A stretch of 64,000 nt of DNA from Algoriphagus vanfongensis DSM 17529 (GTDB taxonomy: Bacteria > Bacteroidota > Bacteroidia > Cytophagales > Cyclobacteriaceae), in NCBI RefSeq assembly GCF_000429465.1, contig NZ_AUBX01000009.1:248001-312000 (forward strand), given 5' to 3'. Shown piece by piece: positions 33,477-43,037 of this stretch. A program made the position numbers and the translations under genes. The notes under the pieces were generated by a model. That model made no database searches and was not told where the DNA came from. It was given only the letters and a program-made list of their open reading frames with translations. Within the stretch, counting starts at the first letter, position 1. Each line of letters opens with the position of its first letter.

Positions 33477-34694
33477 ATGAAGTTTAATCCTGTTGTTCTA
33501 CTGTTAGTAGCTTTTGGCTCAGTTTCTTGTGCTACTAATTCCGAATCTGAGAACTCAGACAATTTTCCGATTTTCGAAGTCAATGAAGCGATAGTCCAAA
33601 GCCCAGAAAATGTGCTTGGGGAAGTGACTTTTATCCCTTTGAAAATTTCTGAGGAATCTCCCGTCCAATTCTTCGGTTTTGAACCTCAATTGGCGATTTC
33701 AGATTCGAGAATGTTTATCAACGTCGATCCCTATATCAATCCCTCAATTCATGAGTTTGATTTGGAAGGAAATCACATTCTTTCTATAGATCGCAAAGGT
33801 GGGGGGCCAAATGAATATGAGAGTATTGATAAAATGGGCTTAAATCAAGATGATAATCTTGCTATAGTTTCCCGTTCCTCACTTTTAGAATTTGATGAGA
33901 ATCTTGATATCCAAAAGCGAGAAAACCTCCGCTCAGCAGGAGCTTATTTTGTCAATGATTTTCATCCGTTTGATCAAAAAAGATGGCTGGTAGCACTGAG
34001 AGGAACCGAACCTGATGTAAATGGAATGTTCAAAAATTTTGCACTTTTTGATCAAGATTCACTTACGTATGAGTTTTTACCTCTTTTAGCTTACCCTGCA
34101 TCAGGAAGTGGTGAATCGGGTTCGATGGTGCCCTATGAAGATGGGTTCTTGTTAAATTTCGGGATGTCTGACACGATTTATTACTACTCCAATGAGGTAA
34201 TTGAGCCGCTTCTTAGCTTTCATTCAGGAGATAGAAGTTTGCCAAACGAAAAACGTATGTTGAGCGAAGATCAAAGTGATGAAGAACTAGAGCAAATGAT
34301 CGCCACTCAGACATACGACGTTTATTTTGGAAATGTAGAAGCTGCAGGAGAAACTGTCATGACGCAAGTATTCGGGATCAAGCCAAAGCCTATGAGCATT
34401 TCAGAATTGGAAGAGCTCAATGAAGCTCCAAAGGATTTTCCTGTATACGAAGTGTATATGCACCCAAAATTAAAGCAGATCAAAGCAACCAAGATTATTC
34501 CGGGAATGAGTGGTATGCCTTATTCAGATGGCAAATACCTTTACAGGCTTTTATATACAGAAGTATGGAACGCCTTACTAGAATCCGGTCAATTGGGTGA
34601 GCAGCATACCGCTGCTCTTGTCGCTGCTTCTGAGCAATTGAATGACATCGAAGACCCGATTATTATGAGGTATAAAATCAATTGGGAAAATTGA
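33477..34694 (+). CDS. Six-bladed beta-propeller lipoprotein
   Basis: The 405-residue product begins MKFNPVVLLLVAFGSVSC, a lipoprotein signal with Cys18. The mature part has the repeated strand pattern of the Bacteroidota six-bladed propellers (6-bladed beta-propeller, formerly DUF5128-like), for example PSIHEFDLEGNHILSIDRKG, with GGPNEYESIDKMGLNQDDN shortly after. Such proteins sit on the outer membrane; ligands are mostly unknown. The gene has a 213-bp upstream gap and lies between two nearly identical terminators (33236-33261 and 34782-34807). That looks like an inserted accessory unit between rfbB and galK. Confidence 0.8.
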   Translation: MKFNPVVLLLVAFGSVSCATNSESENSDNFPIFEVNEAIVQSPENVLGEVTFIPLKISEESPVQFFGFEPQLAISDSRMFINVDPYINPSIHEFDLEGNHILSIDRKGGGPNEYESIDKMGLNQDDNLAIVSRSSLLEFDENLDIQKRENLRSAGAYFVNDFHPFDQKRWLVALRGTEPDVNGMFKNFALFDQDSLTYEFLPLLAYPASGSGESGSMVPYEDGFLLNFGMSDTIYYYSNEVIEPLLSFHSGDRSLPNEKRMLSEDQSDEELEQMIATQTYDVYFGNVEAAGETVMTQVFGIKPKPMSISELEELNEAPKDFPVYEVYMHPKLKQIKATKIIPGMSGMPYSDGKYLYRLLYTEVWNALLESGQLGEQHTAALVAASEQLNDIEDPIIMRYKINWEN

Positions 34695-34781
34695 TCGAAA
34701 GATTGCCCTTATAGAATGATTTGTGGGGGCGATTGATAATTCTCATAAAAGAGGAACATGAGTTTTTATAAAGCTAAAATC

Positions 34782-34807
34782 AAAACCAGCCTAGTGCTGG
34801 TTTTTTT
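34782..34807. terminator. Bidirectional terminator (copy 2)
   Basis: AAAACCAGC (34782-34790), loop CTAGT, GCTGGTTTT (34796-34804) and further Ts. It lies between the propeller gene and the convergent galK stop at 34806, and it nearly matches copy 1 at 33236. Confidence 0.8.
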
Positions 34808-35972
34808 ATTCCTTTAACTCTAATTGGACCTTCGAGCTTCCTTCTCCGATTTTTACAGGGTAAAATTCTGGCTTTATTCCAAATCGAGCTTGGTAAGCTT
34901 GGGAAAGCTGATCCATAAACTTCTCGGCTTTAGTTTCTTCTATCAAATTGATCGTGCAGCCTCCAAAACCACCTCCCATCATTCTGGAACCTAATATTCC
35001 ATCAAATTCTCGGGCAAAGTCTACCATGAAATCCAACTCTTTACAGCTGACTTCATAGAGATGCTGGAGTCCTTCATGAGATCCATAAAGCAGTTTTCCC
35101 AACTTTTCAAAGTCCTGCTTCTGCAAAGCTTTCGCAGCTTCGTCCACTCTTTCGATTTCTTCCAAAACGAATTGAATTCGGTTGAATTCAATAGGAGATA
35201 GCAGCTTTCTGTATTGCTCTAACTCATTCTTCTGCAAGTCTCGGAAATTGATCTTTTTCCCGTTGCCTAGCTTCAGGAGTGCTGATTCGCATTCCATTCT
35301 TCGGGTGTTGTATTCGGAATCTGCCAAGCTGTGATGAACCAAGCTATTAGCCAAAATCAAGGTGTATTGACCCAGGTCGCAAGGAAAATACTCAAAAGTC
35401 AAGCTGTCGCAGTCCAACTTGAATACGTGGTTTTCTTTGGAAAAAACCGAAGCAAATTGATCCATAATGCCACAATTCACTCCGACATAGTTGTTTTCGG
35501 CTGCTTGAGCCAATTGGGCCAATTCCACTCGTGAAAAATCCAACTGGAATCGATCATTGAGACCAAAAGCAACGGCGCATTCCAAAGAAGCGGAAGAGGA
35601 GAGGCCTGAACCAAATGGAACATTCCCTTCCAAAACGGCATCAAAAGCGGGGATAGTTTTTCCTTTTTTAAGAAACTCATCGATCACTCCGATAATAAAC
35701 TTGGCCCAAGTGGTGGTGATGGAATTGTAGTTTTCGAGGGTGAAAGAAATCTCTTCCTGCTGATTGATTGAGTAAATGTGGAAAGTTTCAGTCCCATTTT
35801 CCAAAAAACAAAAAGTCGTTTCCTTATCGATACCGGCAGGCATTACCCAGCCATTATTGTAATCGATATGTTCGCCGATCAAGTTGATTCTTCCCGGAGA
35901 GCGATAAATATGTGGAATTGTGTGAAATCGAGTCTGAAACTCTTCTACTGCCTGAAGGCTATAATTGGGCAT
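34806..35972 (-). CDS. galK: Galactokinase
   Basis: GalK phosphorylates galactose to galactose-1-phosphate, the entry to the Leloir pathway. The ATG at 35972 (MPNYSLQAVEEF) is preferred over a TTG at 36002. The 388-residue product is a GHMP kinase with the galactose signature GRINLIGEHIDYNNGWVMP, the ATP loop VPFGSGLSSSASLECAVA, the catalytic-region GIMDQFAS and the C-terminal SRMMGGGFGGCTINL. galT and galM are not adjacent. It is transcribed alone, between the terminator at 34782 and the propeller-protein terminator at 36044. Confidence 0.95.
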   Translation of the reverse strand: MPNYSLQAVEEFQTRFHTIPHIYRSPGRINLIGEHIDYNNGWVMPAGIDKETTFCFLENGTETFHIYSINQQEEISFTLENYNSITTTWAKFIIGVIDEFLKKGKTIPAFDAVLEGNVPFGSGLSSSASLECAVAFGLNDRFQLDFSRVELAQLAQAAENNYVGVNCGIMDQFASVFSKENHVFKLDCDSLTFEYFPCDLGQYTLILANSLVHHSLADSEYNTRRMECESALLKLGNGKKINFRDLQKNELEQYRKLLSPIEFNRIQFVLEEIERVDEAAKALQKQDFEKLGKLLYGSHEGLQHLYEVSCKELDFMVDFAREFDGILGSRMMGGGFGGCTINLIEETKAEKFMDQLSQAYQARFGIKPEFYPVKIGEGSSKVQLELKE

Positions 35973-36043
35973 GCTTGGAGGGGAAATAGGTTTGTTTTGC
36001 AAATCGAACCTGAATATAGAGAATGTGAACTAAAAATGAATCG

Positions 36044-36078
36044 AAAAAAGAAAGGCTGACTATTGCTAGCCAGCCTTT
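36044..36078 (-). terminator. Terminator of the BNR-propeller gene
   Basis: AAAGGCTG (36051-36058) pairs with CAGCCTTT (36071-36078); on the minus strand it is followed by CTTTTTT. It lies 17 bp after the stop at 36096. Confidence 0.8.
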
Positions 36079-36095
36079 GCAGAGGTTATATGGGT

Positions 36096-39000
36096 TTAAT
36101 CTTTTTTGACAGCCTCAAAGAGGTCGATGTGAGTGTTTTTAACCTTTTCTTCGTAAGCTTTCCAGTCTCCATTGAGGAAGTCGTTTAAGACTGCATAGGC
36201 TTCGTCAGCTGCTTGCTGTGCATGTTCGAGAAGTCGTTGCTCTGTTGCTCCCGGAGCCTTGTAAGACGAACTCACATATCTTCTAGGAGCAAACTGCATC
36301 GTCATCGTGGTAGGGTAGAGGTTTCTAATGATTCCCTGACCTTCTCTTTCCGGACCGTTAAAGGCTTCTTTGACTTTGTCCAGTTGCTTCTTGATTTCCT
36401 TTGTAGCTTTTTGTAGTTCTTTGACTTCATCTGTGTCTACATCTTTGGTGATGCTTTCTACTTTTTGGATAGTTTTTTCAGCTTCAGAGATCTGCTCAGT
36501 AGCTTTACTCATCTCAGTCTGCATCGCCTCCATCTGTTTCATGAAGTCATCTCTGGCTTTGAGGTCTGCCAAATTAGCTTCGATTCTAGGATCGCTAAAT
36601 ACTTGGATGCTGGTTTCGGCTTTCTCATCACCATAGACAAATTCCACTTTGTAAGTGCCTGGCAAAGCATCATTTCCCCCGGCTTCATAGAATCCATTTC
36701 TACGGCCTCGATTTCCTCCGGTCACTTCAGCTGTTGACTTTCTATCCAACCTCCAATTGATTCGATTGACACCCTTTTCTGGAACTGTTTTTAAGGTTCT
36801 GATTTGTTCTCCGTTGGCATCAAAAATATTCACCGTAACGGTGTCGAGTTTTTCTTTGTCATCATTGATGATGAAACTCAAGCGGCCGCCTGTCTCTCTA
36901 TTTTCTCCGGCGTATTTGCCATCTGCGGGGAATCTTTCACCAGAAGGTTGCTGGATCTCTACCTGATATGCGTCAGGAGCAGGGACTGCTGTGATTTTAG
37001 CATCTGGTGCTTCGCCATTATTGGCTGCGAAAATTCGTAATGGGCGGATATCATCCAAGACCCACATGGATCGTCCAAAAGTACCGATTACCAAATCTGC
37101 CTCTCTTTCCTGGATAGTCATGTCATAGGTAGAGACGGCTTTAGGATAGCCATGCTCCCATTTATTCCAAGTTTTGGCTTTGTCAAAAGAAACATAGAGT
37201 CCATATTCTGTTCCTAGGAAAACTAAATTTGGCTCTTCTGTATCCTGCTTGATTGAAAGGCTATATCCCCAAACTTTGGAGTCATCTGCAATTCGTGTAA
37301 AGGATTTACCAAAATCTTTGCTATGGTATGCATAAGGGGCGAAATCATTATTTCGGTAATTATTAGCGACCACCCATACTTCTCCTGCATCAAAGGCAGA
37401 AGCTTGGATTTGAGGGATCCAGCTAGCCTTTGGAAGACCCGGAAGCTTGGAAGCAAGATTAGTCCAGGTTTCACCGCCATCTTCTGTGATTTGAAGATTG
37501 CCATCGTCTGTACCTACCCAGATAATATCAGGATCGATCGGGCTAGGAGAGATTGCTATGATTGTGGTATGATTTTCAGCTCCCGTGATATCATAAGTCA
37601 AACCACCAGTTTCCTGCTGTTTTTGCTTGGTAGAATCGTTGGTCGTGAGATCTGGAGAAATGATTTCCCATGTTTCACCACTATCAGTTGATTTATGTAG
37701 AAACTGGGAGCCATAATAAAGAGTATTCTCATCATGCGGGTCTTGAGCTATCGCTGCATTCCAATTGAATCTGAGAAAAACATCTTTATCTGGATGAGTA
37801 GGTTTGATGGTTCTGTTATGTCCGGTTTCTTTATCAAAACGGGATAGGTTTCCTGCCTGAGACATCGTGTAGCCATATCGAGCGTCCGCTGGGTGAGAGA
37901 CGACGTCAAATCCATCTCCAAAGGAGACTTCTTGCCAGTAGCTATTTCTGATTCCATCTCTTTTCCATACATAAGCCGGACCAGTCCAGGAGCCATTGTC
38001 CTGCATGCCTCCGTAAATGTTGTAAGGAAGTTCATTGTCTACATTGACGTGATAGAATTGTCCGACAGGTAGGTTTTCTGCAAAATACCAGGTCTTCCCT
38101 CCGTCTCGAGAGATATTCAAGCCACCGTCATTGCCATCCATAAGAAGTTTGGGATTGAATGGATTGACATACCAAGCGTGATGATCTGGATGCACTCCAG
38201 CATATTGAAGAATTTGCTGAAAAGATTTTCCGCCATCTTCGGACATTCCTACTCGAGAGTAAAGTGTATAAAGTCTGTTCTCATTTTGCGGGTCTGCGTG
38301 AATCTCAAAGTAATAGAATGGTCTATCCCCAATATCTCCACCTGCATTGACCATGGAGAATTTTTCACCACCATCTTCGGAAACGTAAAGAGCATTCTTT
38401 TTAGATTCTATCAGAGCATAGACCTTGTCGCTATTAGCTGCAGAGATAGTCAATCCCATCCTGCCTAAATCGCCTTTGGGAAGGCCATTGGAGTCATCCA
38501 GTTTTTTCCAGTTTTCGCCGCCGTCATGGGTGACGTACAAGCCGCTAGAAGGTCCTCCTGACTCAAAGAACCAAGGATAGCGTCTGTGCTGCCACATGTT
38601 GACAAATAGTTTGTTGGGATTATTGGGATCCATGATCATTTCGCCCACACCTGTTTTGGTGTCTATGTACAGAATTTTGTCCCAGGTTTTCCCTCCGTCT
38701 GTAGTTTTGTAGAGGCCTCTTTCTTCCTGCTCACCCCAAGGCGAACCAATCGCTCCGACATACACCGTATTTGGGTCATCCGGATGCACGATGATTCTGT
38801 GGATAGCTCTTGTGTTTTCCAGTCCCATAAGCTCCCAGGTTTTGCCAGCATCCAAGGAGCGATAGACTCCATAGCCCAAGTTCAGGGAGTTTCTTGGATT
38901 ACCTTCGCCTGTACCTACCCAGATGATATTGGGGTTCTTCTGATAAATAGAAATAGAGCCGATGGAATGTACTTTTTGATCATCAAATAGGGGCTCCCAC

Positions 39001-39224
39001 TTGATGCCCCCTGAAGTAGATTTCCAAAGTCCACCGGACGCAGAACCGGCATAGATGATGGAAGGATCTGCATCTACTGCATCTATGGAGGTGATTCTTC
39101 CGCTCATCCCGGATGGACCTACATTTCTGGTTTTCATTGATTTGAACAGCTCCATGTCCACTTCCTGAGCTTGGACCACAGAGGCCAGCAGCAAGAGCAT
39201 GATCAGCGTGTAAAGTTTTTTCAT
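36096..39224 (-). CDS. Large exported BNR/VPS10-type beta-propeller protein
   Basis: The 1042-residue product begins MKKLYTLIMLLLLASVVQAQ, a signal peptide. Residues about 25-720 contain many copies of the BNR/Asp-box pattern S-x-D-x-G-x-T-W, such as YKTTDGGKTWDKIL, YVTHDGGENWKKLD, HKSTDSGETWEIIS and QITEDGGETWTNLA. This is as in sortilin-like (VPS10) and photosystem-stability-type double propellers. A beta-sandwich region and a coiled-coil segment (about 890-960) follow. Proteins of this family are outer-membrane or secreted; a peptidase or glycoside-binding role has been suggested for relatives, but none is proven. It is divergent from an exported M1 peptidase gene. Confidence 0.85.
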   Translation of the reverse strand: MKKLYTLIMLLLLASVVQAQEVDMELFKSMKTRNVGPSGMSGRITSIDAVDADPSIIYAGSASGGLWKSTSGGIKWEPLFDDQKVHSIGSISIYQKNPNIIWVGTGEGNPRNSLNLGYGVYRSLDAGKTWELMGLENTRAIHRIIVHPDDPNTVYVGAIGSPWGEQEERGLYKTTDGGKTWDKILYIDTKTGVGEMIMDPNNPNKLFVNMWQHRRYPWFFESGGPSSGLYVTHDGGENWKKLDDSNGLPKGDLGRMGLTISAANSDKVYALIESKKNALYVSEDGGEKFSMVNAGGDIGDRPFYYFEIHADPQNENRLYTLYSRVGMSEDGGKSFQQILQYAGVHPDHHAWYVNPFNPKLLMDGNDGGLNISRDGGKTWYFAENLPVGQFYHVNVDNELPYNIYGGMQDNGSWTGPAYVWKRDGIRNSYWQEVSFGDGFDVVSHPADARYGYTMSQAGNLSRFDKETGHNRTIKPTHPDKDVFLRFNWNAAIAQDPHDENTLYYGSQFLHKSTDSGETWEIISPDLTTNDSTKQKQQETGGLTYDITGAENHTTIIAISPSPIDPDIIWVGTDDGNLQITEDGGETWTNLASKLPGLPKASWIPQIQASAFDAGEVWVVANNYRNNDFAPYAYHSKDFGKSFTRIADDSKVWGYSLSIKQDTEEPNLVFLGTEYGLYVSFDKAKTWNKWEHGYPKAVSTYDMTIQEREADLVIGTFGRSMWVLDDIRPLRIFAANNGEAPDAKITAVPAPDAYQVEIQQPSGERFPADGKYAGENRETGGRLSFIINDDKEKLDTVTVNIFDANGEQIRTLKTVPEKGVNRINWRLDRKSTAEVTGGNRGRRNGFYEAGGNDALPGTYKVEFVYGDEKAETSIQVFSDPRIEANLADLKARDDFMKQMEAMQTEMSKATEQISEAEKTIQKVESITKDVDTDEVKELQKATKEIKKQLDKVKEAFNGPEREGQGIIRNLYPTTMTMQFAPRRYVSSSYKAPGATEQRLLEHAQQAADEAYAVLNDFLNGDWKAYEEKVKNTHIDLFEAVKKD

Positions 39225-39403
39225 GAGTGTGTGATGGTTTATTTTTTCTTAAACTAAGCAAAAGACCCAATTCTTGGCTTAAATTTTATGCAAATGGATT
39301 TGAAAACCTTTCAATGAATCAATGTCTTGCTCCAAAATTTGACCGATGGTTTGTCAAGGCTGTCCATTTTGGTTTTCTTTGGCAAAAAATAATATTAAAA
39401 TCT

Positions 39404-41254
39404 ATGTTGAATCAGTATTTGAAGCCTTTCACAGGGCTTTTTCTTTGTCTGATCACTGCTACTGTAGCAGAGGCACAGACGGGGAGATTCCAGCAATCAG
39501 TCAATTACCAAATGGATGTATCCATGGATGTCGAAACCAATCGATATACAGGGACTCAGGTGTTGACCTATACCAATAACTCTCCAGATACTCTGGATAG
39601 GGTTTTTTATCACTTATACTACAATGCTTTCCAGCCAGGAAGCATGATGGATGTGAGGTCGCGCACTATTGCAGATCCTGATCGCAGAGTGGGAGACCGG
39701 ATTTCCAAACTTTCTGCTGATGAGATCGGCTACATGCATGTGAAGTCTTTGACCAAAAATGGTTCGAAGGTTGAATTCCATGAGCAAGGAACCATTTTGG
39801 AGGTGAAATTGGACGAACCGATTTTGCCGCAGTCTTCGGCTACCTTCGCCATGGAATTTGAAGGTCAGGTACCTGTTCAGATTCGTCGTTCTGGTAGAGA
39901 TTCAGAAGAAGGAGTCCGCTATTCTATGTCTCAGTGGTACCCTAAAATGGCTAATTACGATGAGCAGGGCTGGCATGCCAATCCCTATATCGGAAGAGAG
40001 TTTTATGGTATTTGGGGGGATTTCGATGTGAAAATCACCATCGATAAGAGCTATACTATCGGAGGAACAGGCTACTTGCAGAATCCGAACGAGATCGGGC
40101 ATGGCTATGAAGACAAAGGTGTGAAAGTGCCTGAGTCAAAAGAAAAGACCTTGACCTGGCATTTCAAAGCTCCTATGGTGCATGACTTCATGTGGGGCGC
40201 AGATCCTAAGTATCGCCATGAGAAAGTGGAAATGGAAAATGGAATCACTGTCCATCATTTCTTTATCCCAAGTGAAGAAACCACAGAAAACTGGGAAAAA
40301 CTGAAAGAGTATACTCCGAAGGCCATCAGCTATATGTCGGAGCATTTTGGTCAATATCCCTACAAGCAGTTTTCTGTAGTTCAAGGTGGCGATGGAGGCA
40401 TGGAGTATGCGATGTCTACTTTGATCACCGGAGGTAGAAGTTTGCCTAGTTTGGTAGGAGTGATGGTACATGAGCTGGCGCATAGCTGGTATCATGGAGT
40501 ATTGGCTACTAATGAATCTTTGTATCCTTGGATGGATGAAGGATTCACGAGCTATGCATCCAGCCTGACGATGTCAAGTATTTTTCCTAGAGAAAATCAA
40601 AGCTCCAATGTACACATGGGCAGCTATAGAGGCTATTTCAGCTTGGCAAAATCAGGATTGGAAGAGCCGATGTCCACGCATTCGGATCATTACCATACCA
40701 ATAGAGCTTATAGTTCTGCGGCATATTCCAAAGGAGCTGTTTTCATGGCTCAAATGGGCTATATCATAGGTGAAGACGTTCGTGATCGTGGATTGCTTCG
40801 CTACTTTGATACATGGAAGTTTAAGCATCCCAATGTGAATGATGTGGTCCGCATCATGGAAAAAGAAAGCGGGATCGAATTGGATTGGTACAAAGAGTAT
40901 TGGGTGTACTCGACCAAGACGATAGATTATGCAATTGGAGAAGTCCATCCTCAGGGAGACAAAACGGCAATTTCTCTTAAGAGAATCGGTCTGATGCCGA
41001 TGCCTGTAGACTTGGTGATCACTTACAATGATGGCTCTCAAGAGTCTGTATACCTTCCTCTTGTGATTATGAGAGGTGAAAAAGCTGAGGAAGCTGGAAT
41101 GCCAAAAAGGATTCTGACAGAAGATTGGCCATGGGTCAATCTGGAAAAGACAATTTTGATAGATCGCAAGATGGATGATATCAAATCAATTGAAATAGAT
41201 CCAAGCAAGCGTCTGGCGGATGTCAATGAGGAAAATAACATAGTGGAGTTTTAA
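39404..41254 (+). CDS. Exported M1-family aminopeptidase
   Basis: The start at ATG 39404 (MLNQYLKPFTGLFLCLITATVAEAQ) gives a proper signal peptide; the open frame extends to 39227, into the divergent gene's start region, without support. The 616-residue product has the exopeptidase motif GGDGGMEYAMSTL and the zinc site VMVHELAHSWYHG (His356 to His360). The third ligand lies in NESLYPWMDEGFTSYASSL. It lacks the ERAP-type C-terminal helical domain of long M1 enzymes. It probably trims peptides in the periplasm. A terminator with a GAAA loop follows at 41281. Confidence 0.93.
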   Translation: MLNQYLKPFTGLFLCLITATVAEAQTGRFQQSVNYQMDVSMDVETNRYTGTQVLTYTNNSPDTLDRVFYHLYYNAFQPGSMMDVRSRTIADPDRRVGDRISKLSADEIGYMHVKSLTKNGSKVEFHEQGTILEVKLDEPILPQSSATFAMEFEGQVPVQIRRSGRDSEEGVRYSMSQWYPKMANYDEQGWHANPYIGREFYGIWGDFDVKITIDKSYTIGGTGYLQNPNEIGHGYEDKGVKVPESKEKTLTWHFKAPMVHDFMWGADPKYRHEKVEMENGITVHHFFIPSEETTENWEKLKEYTPKAISYMSEHFGQYPYKQFSVVQGGDGGMEYAMSTLITGGRSLPSLVGVMVHELAHSWYHGVLATNESLYPWMDEGFTSYASSLTMSSIFPRENQSSNVHMGSYRGYFSLAKSGLEEPMSTHSDHYHTNRAYSSAAYSKGAVFMAQMGYIIGEDVRDRGLLRYFDTWKFKHPNVNDVVRIMEKESGIELDWYKEYWVYSTKTIDYAIGEVHPQGDKTAISLKRIGLMPMPVDLVITYNDGSQESVYLPLVIMRGEKAEEAGMPKRILTEDWPWVNLEKTILIDRKMDDIKSIEIDPSKRLADVNEENNIVEF

Positions 41255-41280
41255 AACTCCACTTTTCTGACTAGGCAAAA

Positions 41281-41308
41281 AAAAAGGTGGCTGAAAAGCC
41301 ACCTTTTT
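41281..41308. terminator. Bidirectional terminator with a GAAA tetraloop
   Basis: A 12-bp stem AAAAAGGTGGCT / AGCCACCTTTTT with loop GAAA lies between the convergent M1 peptidase gene and the histone H1-like gene. Tails of A and T let it work both ways. Confidence 0.85.
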
Positions 41309-41321
41309 TAGTTTCGTAAGA

Positions 41322-41498
41322 TCAACCTTCGTTTTTCTTATCTTGCACTTCCTTACGGATGTCTTGTGCGAGGTTTTTAAGGTCTTGCATTCCTTTTCTT
41401 ACTCTGGTTCCTGCAGCCTGATTTCCTTTATCGTAGAATTTTTCGAAATCAGCCTCTAGGCCTAAAATAAGATCTTTGACTTCACTAAATCTGCTCAT
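41322..41498 (-). CDS. Histone H1-like small basic protein
   Basis: This 58-residue ORF runs from ATG 41498 to TGA at 41322. It begins MSRFSEVKDLILGLEADFEK, continues FYDKGNQAAGTRVRKGMQDL and ends KNLAQDIRKEVQDKKNEG. It reads as the short Bacteroidota protein annotated as histone H1 (Hc1-like), rich in Lys and Arg, all-helical and without Cys. It may bind DNA or act as a small nucleoid protein; function in these bacteria is not established. It has its own upstream gap and shares the terminator at 41281-41308. Confidence 0.8.
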   Translation of the reverse strand: MSRFSEVKDLILGLEADFEKFYDKGNQAAGTRVRKGMQDLKNLAQDIRKEVQDKKNEG

Positions 41499-41600
41499 AG
41501 TAAAAGTGTGTTTTTTAGGTTGATGATAAGTTTATTTTGATCCAATATAGCCCTAATACTTGCTAATTCAATCCTGAGGGCGTTTTTTTTGGAATTTTTT

Positions 41601-42851
41601 TTATTCTCCGAAAGCGACAGCCAGCTCAGAATTTCTGTATTGTCCGGTGGTCAACTTTTCTTTCACAGCAGCGAAAGCAGTGATGGTTTCTTTCACATCT
41701 TCCAAAGTGTGAACAGCCGTCGGGATTAATCTCAAGATAATCATGCCTTTAGGTACCACTGGGTAAATCACTACTGAACAGAAGATGTTGTAATTTTCTC
41801 TCAAGTCGTGAGAAAGTGCCGCTGCTTCACCTACAGTACCATTCAAGACTACTGGGGTCACAGGAGAATTTGCGTGACCTGTGCTGAAACCGTTTTCATG
41901 AAGTCCATTTCTCAAAGCATTGACGATTTTCCAGAGGTTATCTTTCAGTTCAGGCTGAGTTTTCAATAGCTCCAAACGCTTCAAAGCACCTTCAACCAAT
42001 AGCATCGGAAGAGATTTGGCGAAGATCTGAGAACGCATGTTGAATCTTAGGTAATGAACCACTTTCTCATCACCAGCGATAAATGCACCAATAGAGGCCA
42101 TTGATTTGGCAAAAGTGGAGAAGTAAAGATCCACTTCATCGATCACGCCCTGCTCTTCATGAGTACCTGCACCGGTTTGGCCCAAAGTACCGAAGCCATG
42201 CGCATCATCTACTAAAAGTCTGAATTCGAATTTCTTTTTGAGATCACAGATTTCTTTGAGTTTACCTTGATCACCTGTCATGCCAAAAACACCTTCAGTG
42301 ATCACCAAAATACCGCCACCGGTTTCATTGGCTAGCTTGGTAGCTCTTTCGAGTTGCTTTTCGCAATTGTCAATATCATTGTGCGGGAAGACGTATCGCT
42401 TGCCCATGTGCATGCGTAGCGCATCGATGATACAGGCGTGACACTCGGAGTCATAGACCACTACATCTTTTCTATCCAATAGCGCATCGATCACAGACAT
42501 GATGCCTTGATAGCCGTAATTCAATAGGTAAGCTTTTTCTTTGCCCACAAAATCGGCAAGATTATCTTCCAGCTTCTCATGGAGTGAGGTTTGCCCGGTC
42601 ATCATTCTGGCTCCCATAGGATAAGCTGCTCCCCATTTTGCTGCTGCATCGGCATCAGTTTTTCTTACTTCTGGGTGATTGGCTAGGCCTAGGTAGTTAT
42701 TTAATGACCATGTCAAAACTTCTCTTCCCTGAAACTGCATACGAGGAGAGATTTCTCCTTCCAGTTTGGGGAACATATAATATCCATCAGAATACTGGGA
42801 GTGTTTGCCCAATGGGCCTAGGTTCGTGTGGAGTTTTGCAAATAGATCCAA
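41601..42851 (-). CDS. Alpha-oxoamine synthase: serine palmitoyltransferase- or capnine synthase-like
   Basis: The 416-residue product is a PLP fold-type I acyltransferase of the KBL/BioF/SPT group: LNNYLGLANHPEV (about 50-62), SECHACIIDALRMHMG (His138 stacks on PLP), VDDAHGFGTLGQTG (214-227) and the PLP lysine Lys249 in STFAKSMASIGAF. These enzymes join an amino acid to an acyl thioester. Among Bacteroidota, a homologue makes sphingoid bases (serine) and another makes the sulfonolipid base capnine (cysteate). The choice here is not decided by motif. The start is a TTG at 42851 because no nearer ATG precedes conserved sequence. There is no bioB, kbl or tdh nearby. Confidence 0.8.
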   Translation of the reverse strand: MDLFAKLHTNLGPLGKHSQYSDGYYMFPKLEGEISPRMQFQGREVLTWSLNNYLGLANHPEVRKTDADAAAKWGAAYPMGARMMTGQTSLHEKLEDNLADFVGKEKAYLLNYGYQGIMSVIDALLDRKDVVVYDSECHACIIDALRMHMGKRYVFPHNDIDNCEKQLERATKLANETGGGILVITEGVFGMTGDQGKLKEICDLKKKFEFRLLVDDAHGFGTLGQTGAGTHEEQGVIDEVDLYFSTFAKSMASIGAFIAGDEKVVHYLRFNMRSQIFAKSLPMLLVEGALKRLELLKTQPELKDNLWKIVNALRNGLHENGFSTGHANSPVTPVVLNGTVGEAAALSHDLRENYNIFCSVVIYPVVPKGMIILRLIPTAVHTLEDVKETITAFAAVKEKLTTGQYRNSELAVAFGE

Positions 42852-43037
42852 AGCAAAATATGTTTAAGTGATAAGATTTCCGAGGAAATTCCCCTTGGAA
42901 AATCCGCCAAAAATAAAACTAAAATGCCTACCAAGCAAAAAACAGGTCTTATGATCAGGTTCTTTAACAAAGCTCAGATTATTTTCCTTACTTAGCTGAG
43001 ACTTGAAAATAATACCCAAATCAAACCTGAAGAGACA

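Noticed and set aside
38983..39270. 95-codon minus-strand ORF overlapping the propeller gene's start
   Set aside because: It is in another frame of a gene with a clear signal peptide and repeats, so it is a shadow ORF.
39227..39403. N-terminal extension of the M1 peptidase
   Set aside because: It is hydrophilic with no signal peptide and overlaps the divergent promoter region; the signal peptide begins at 39404.
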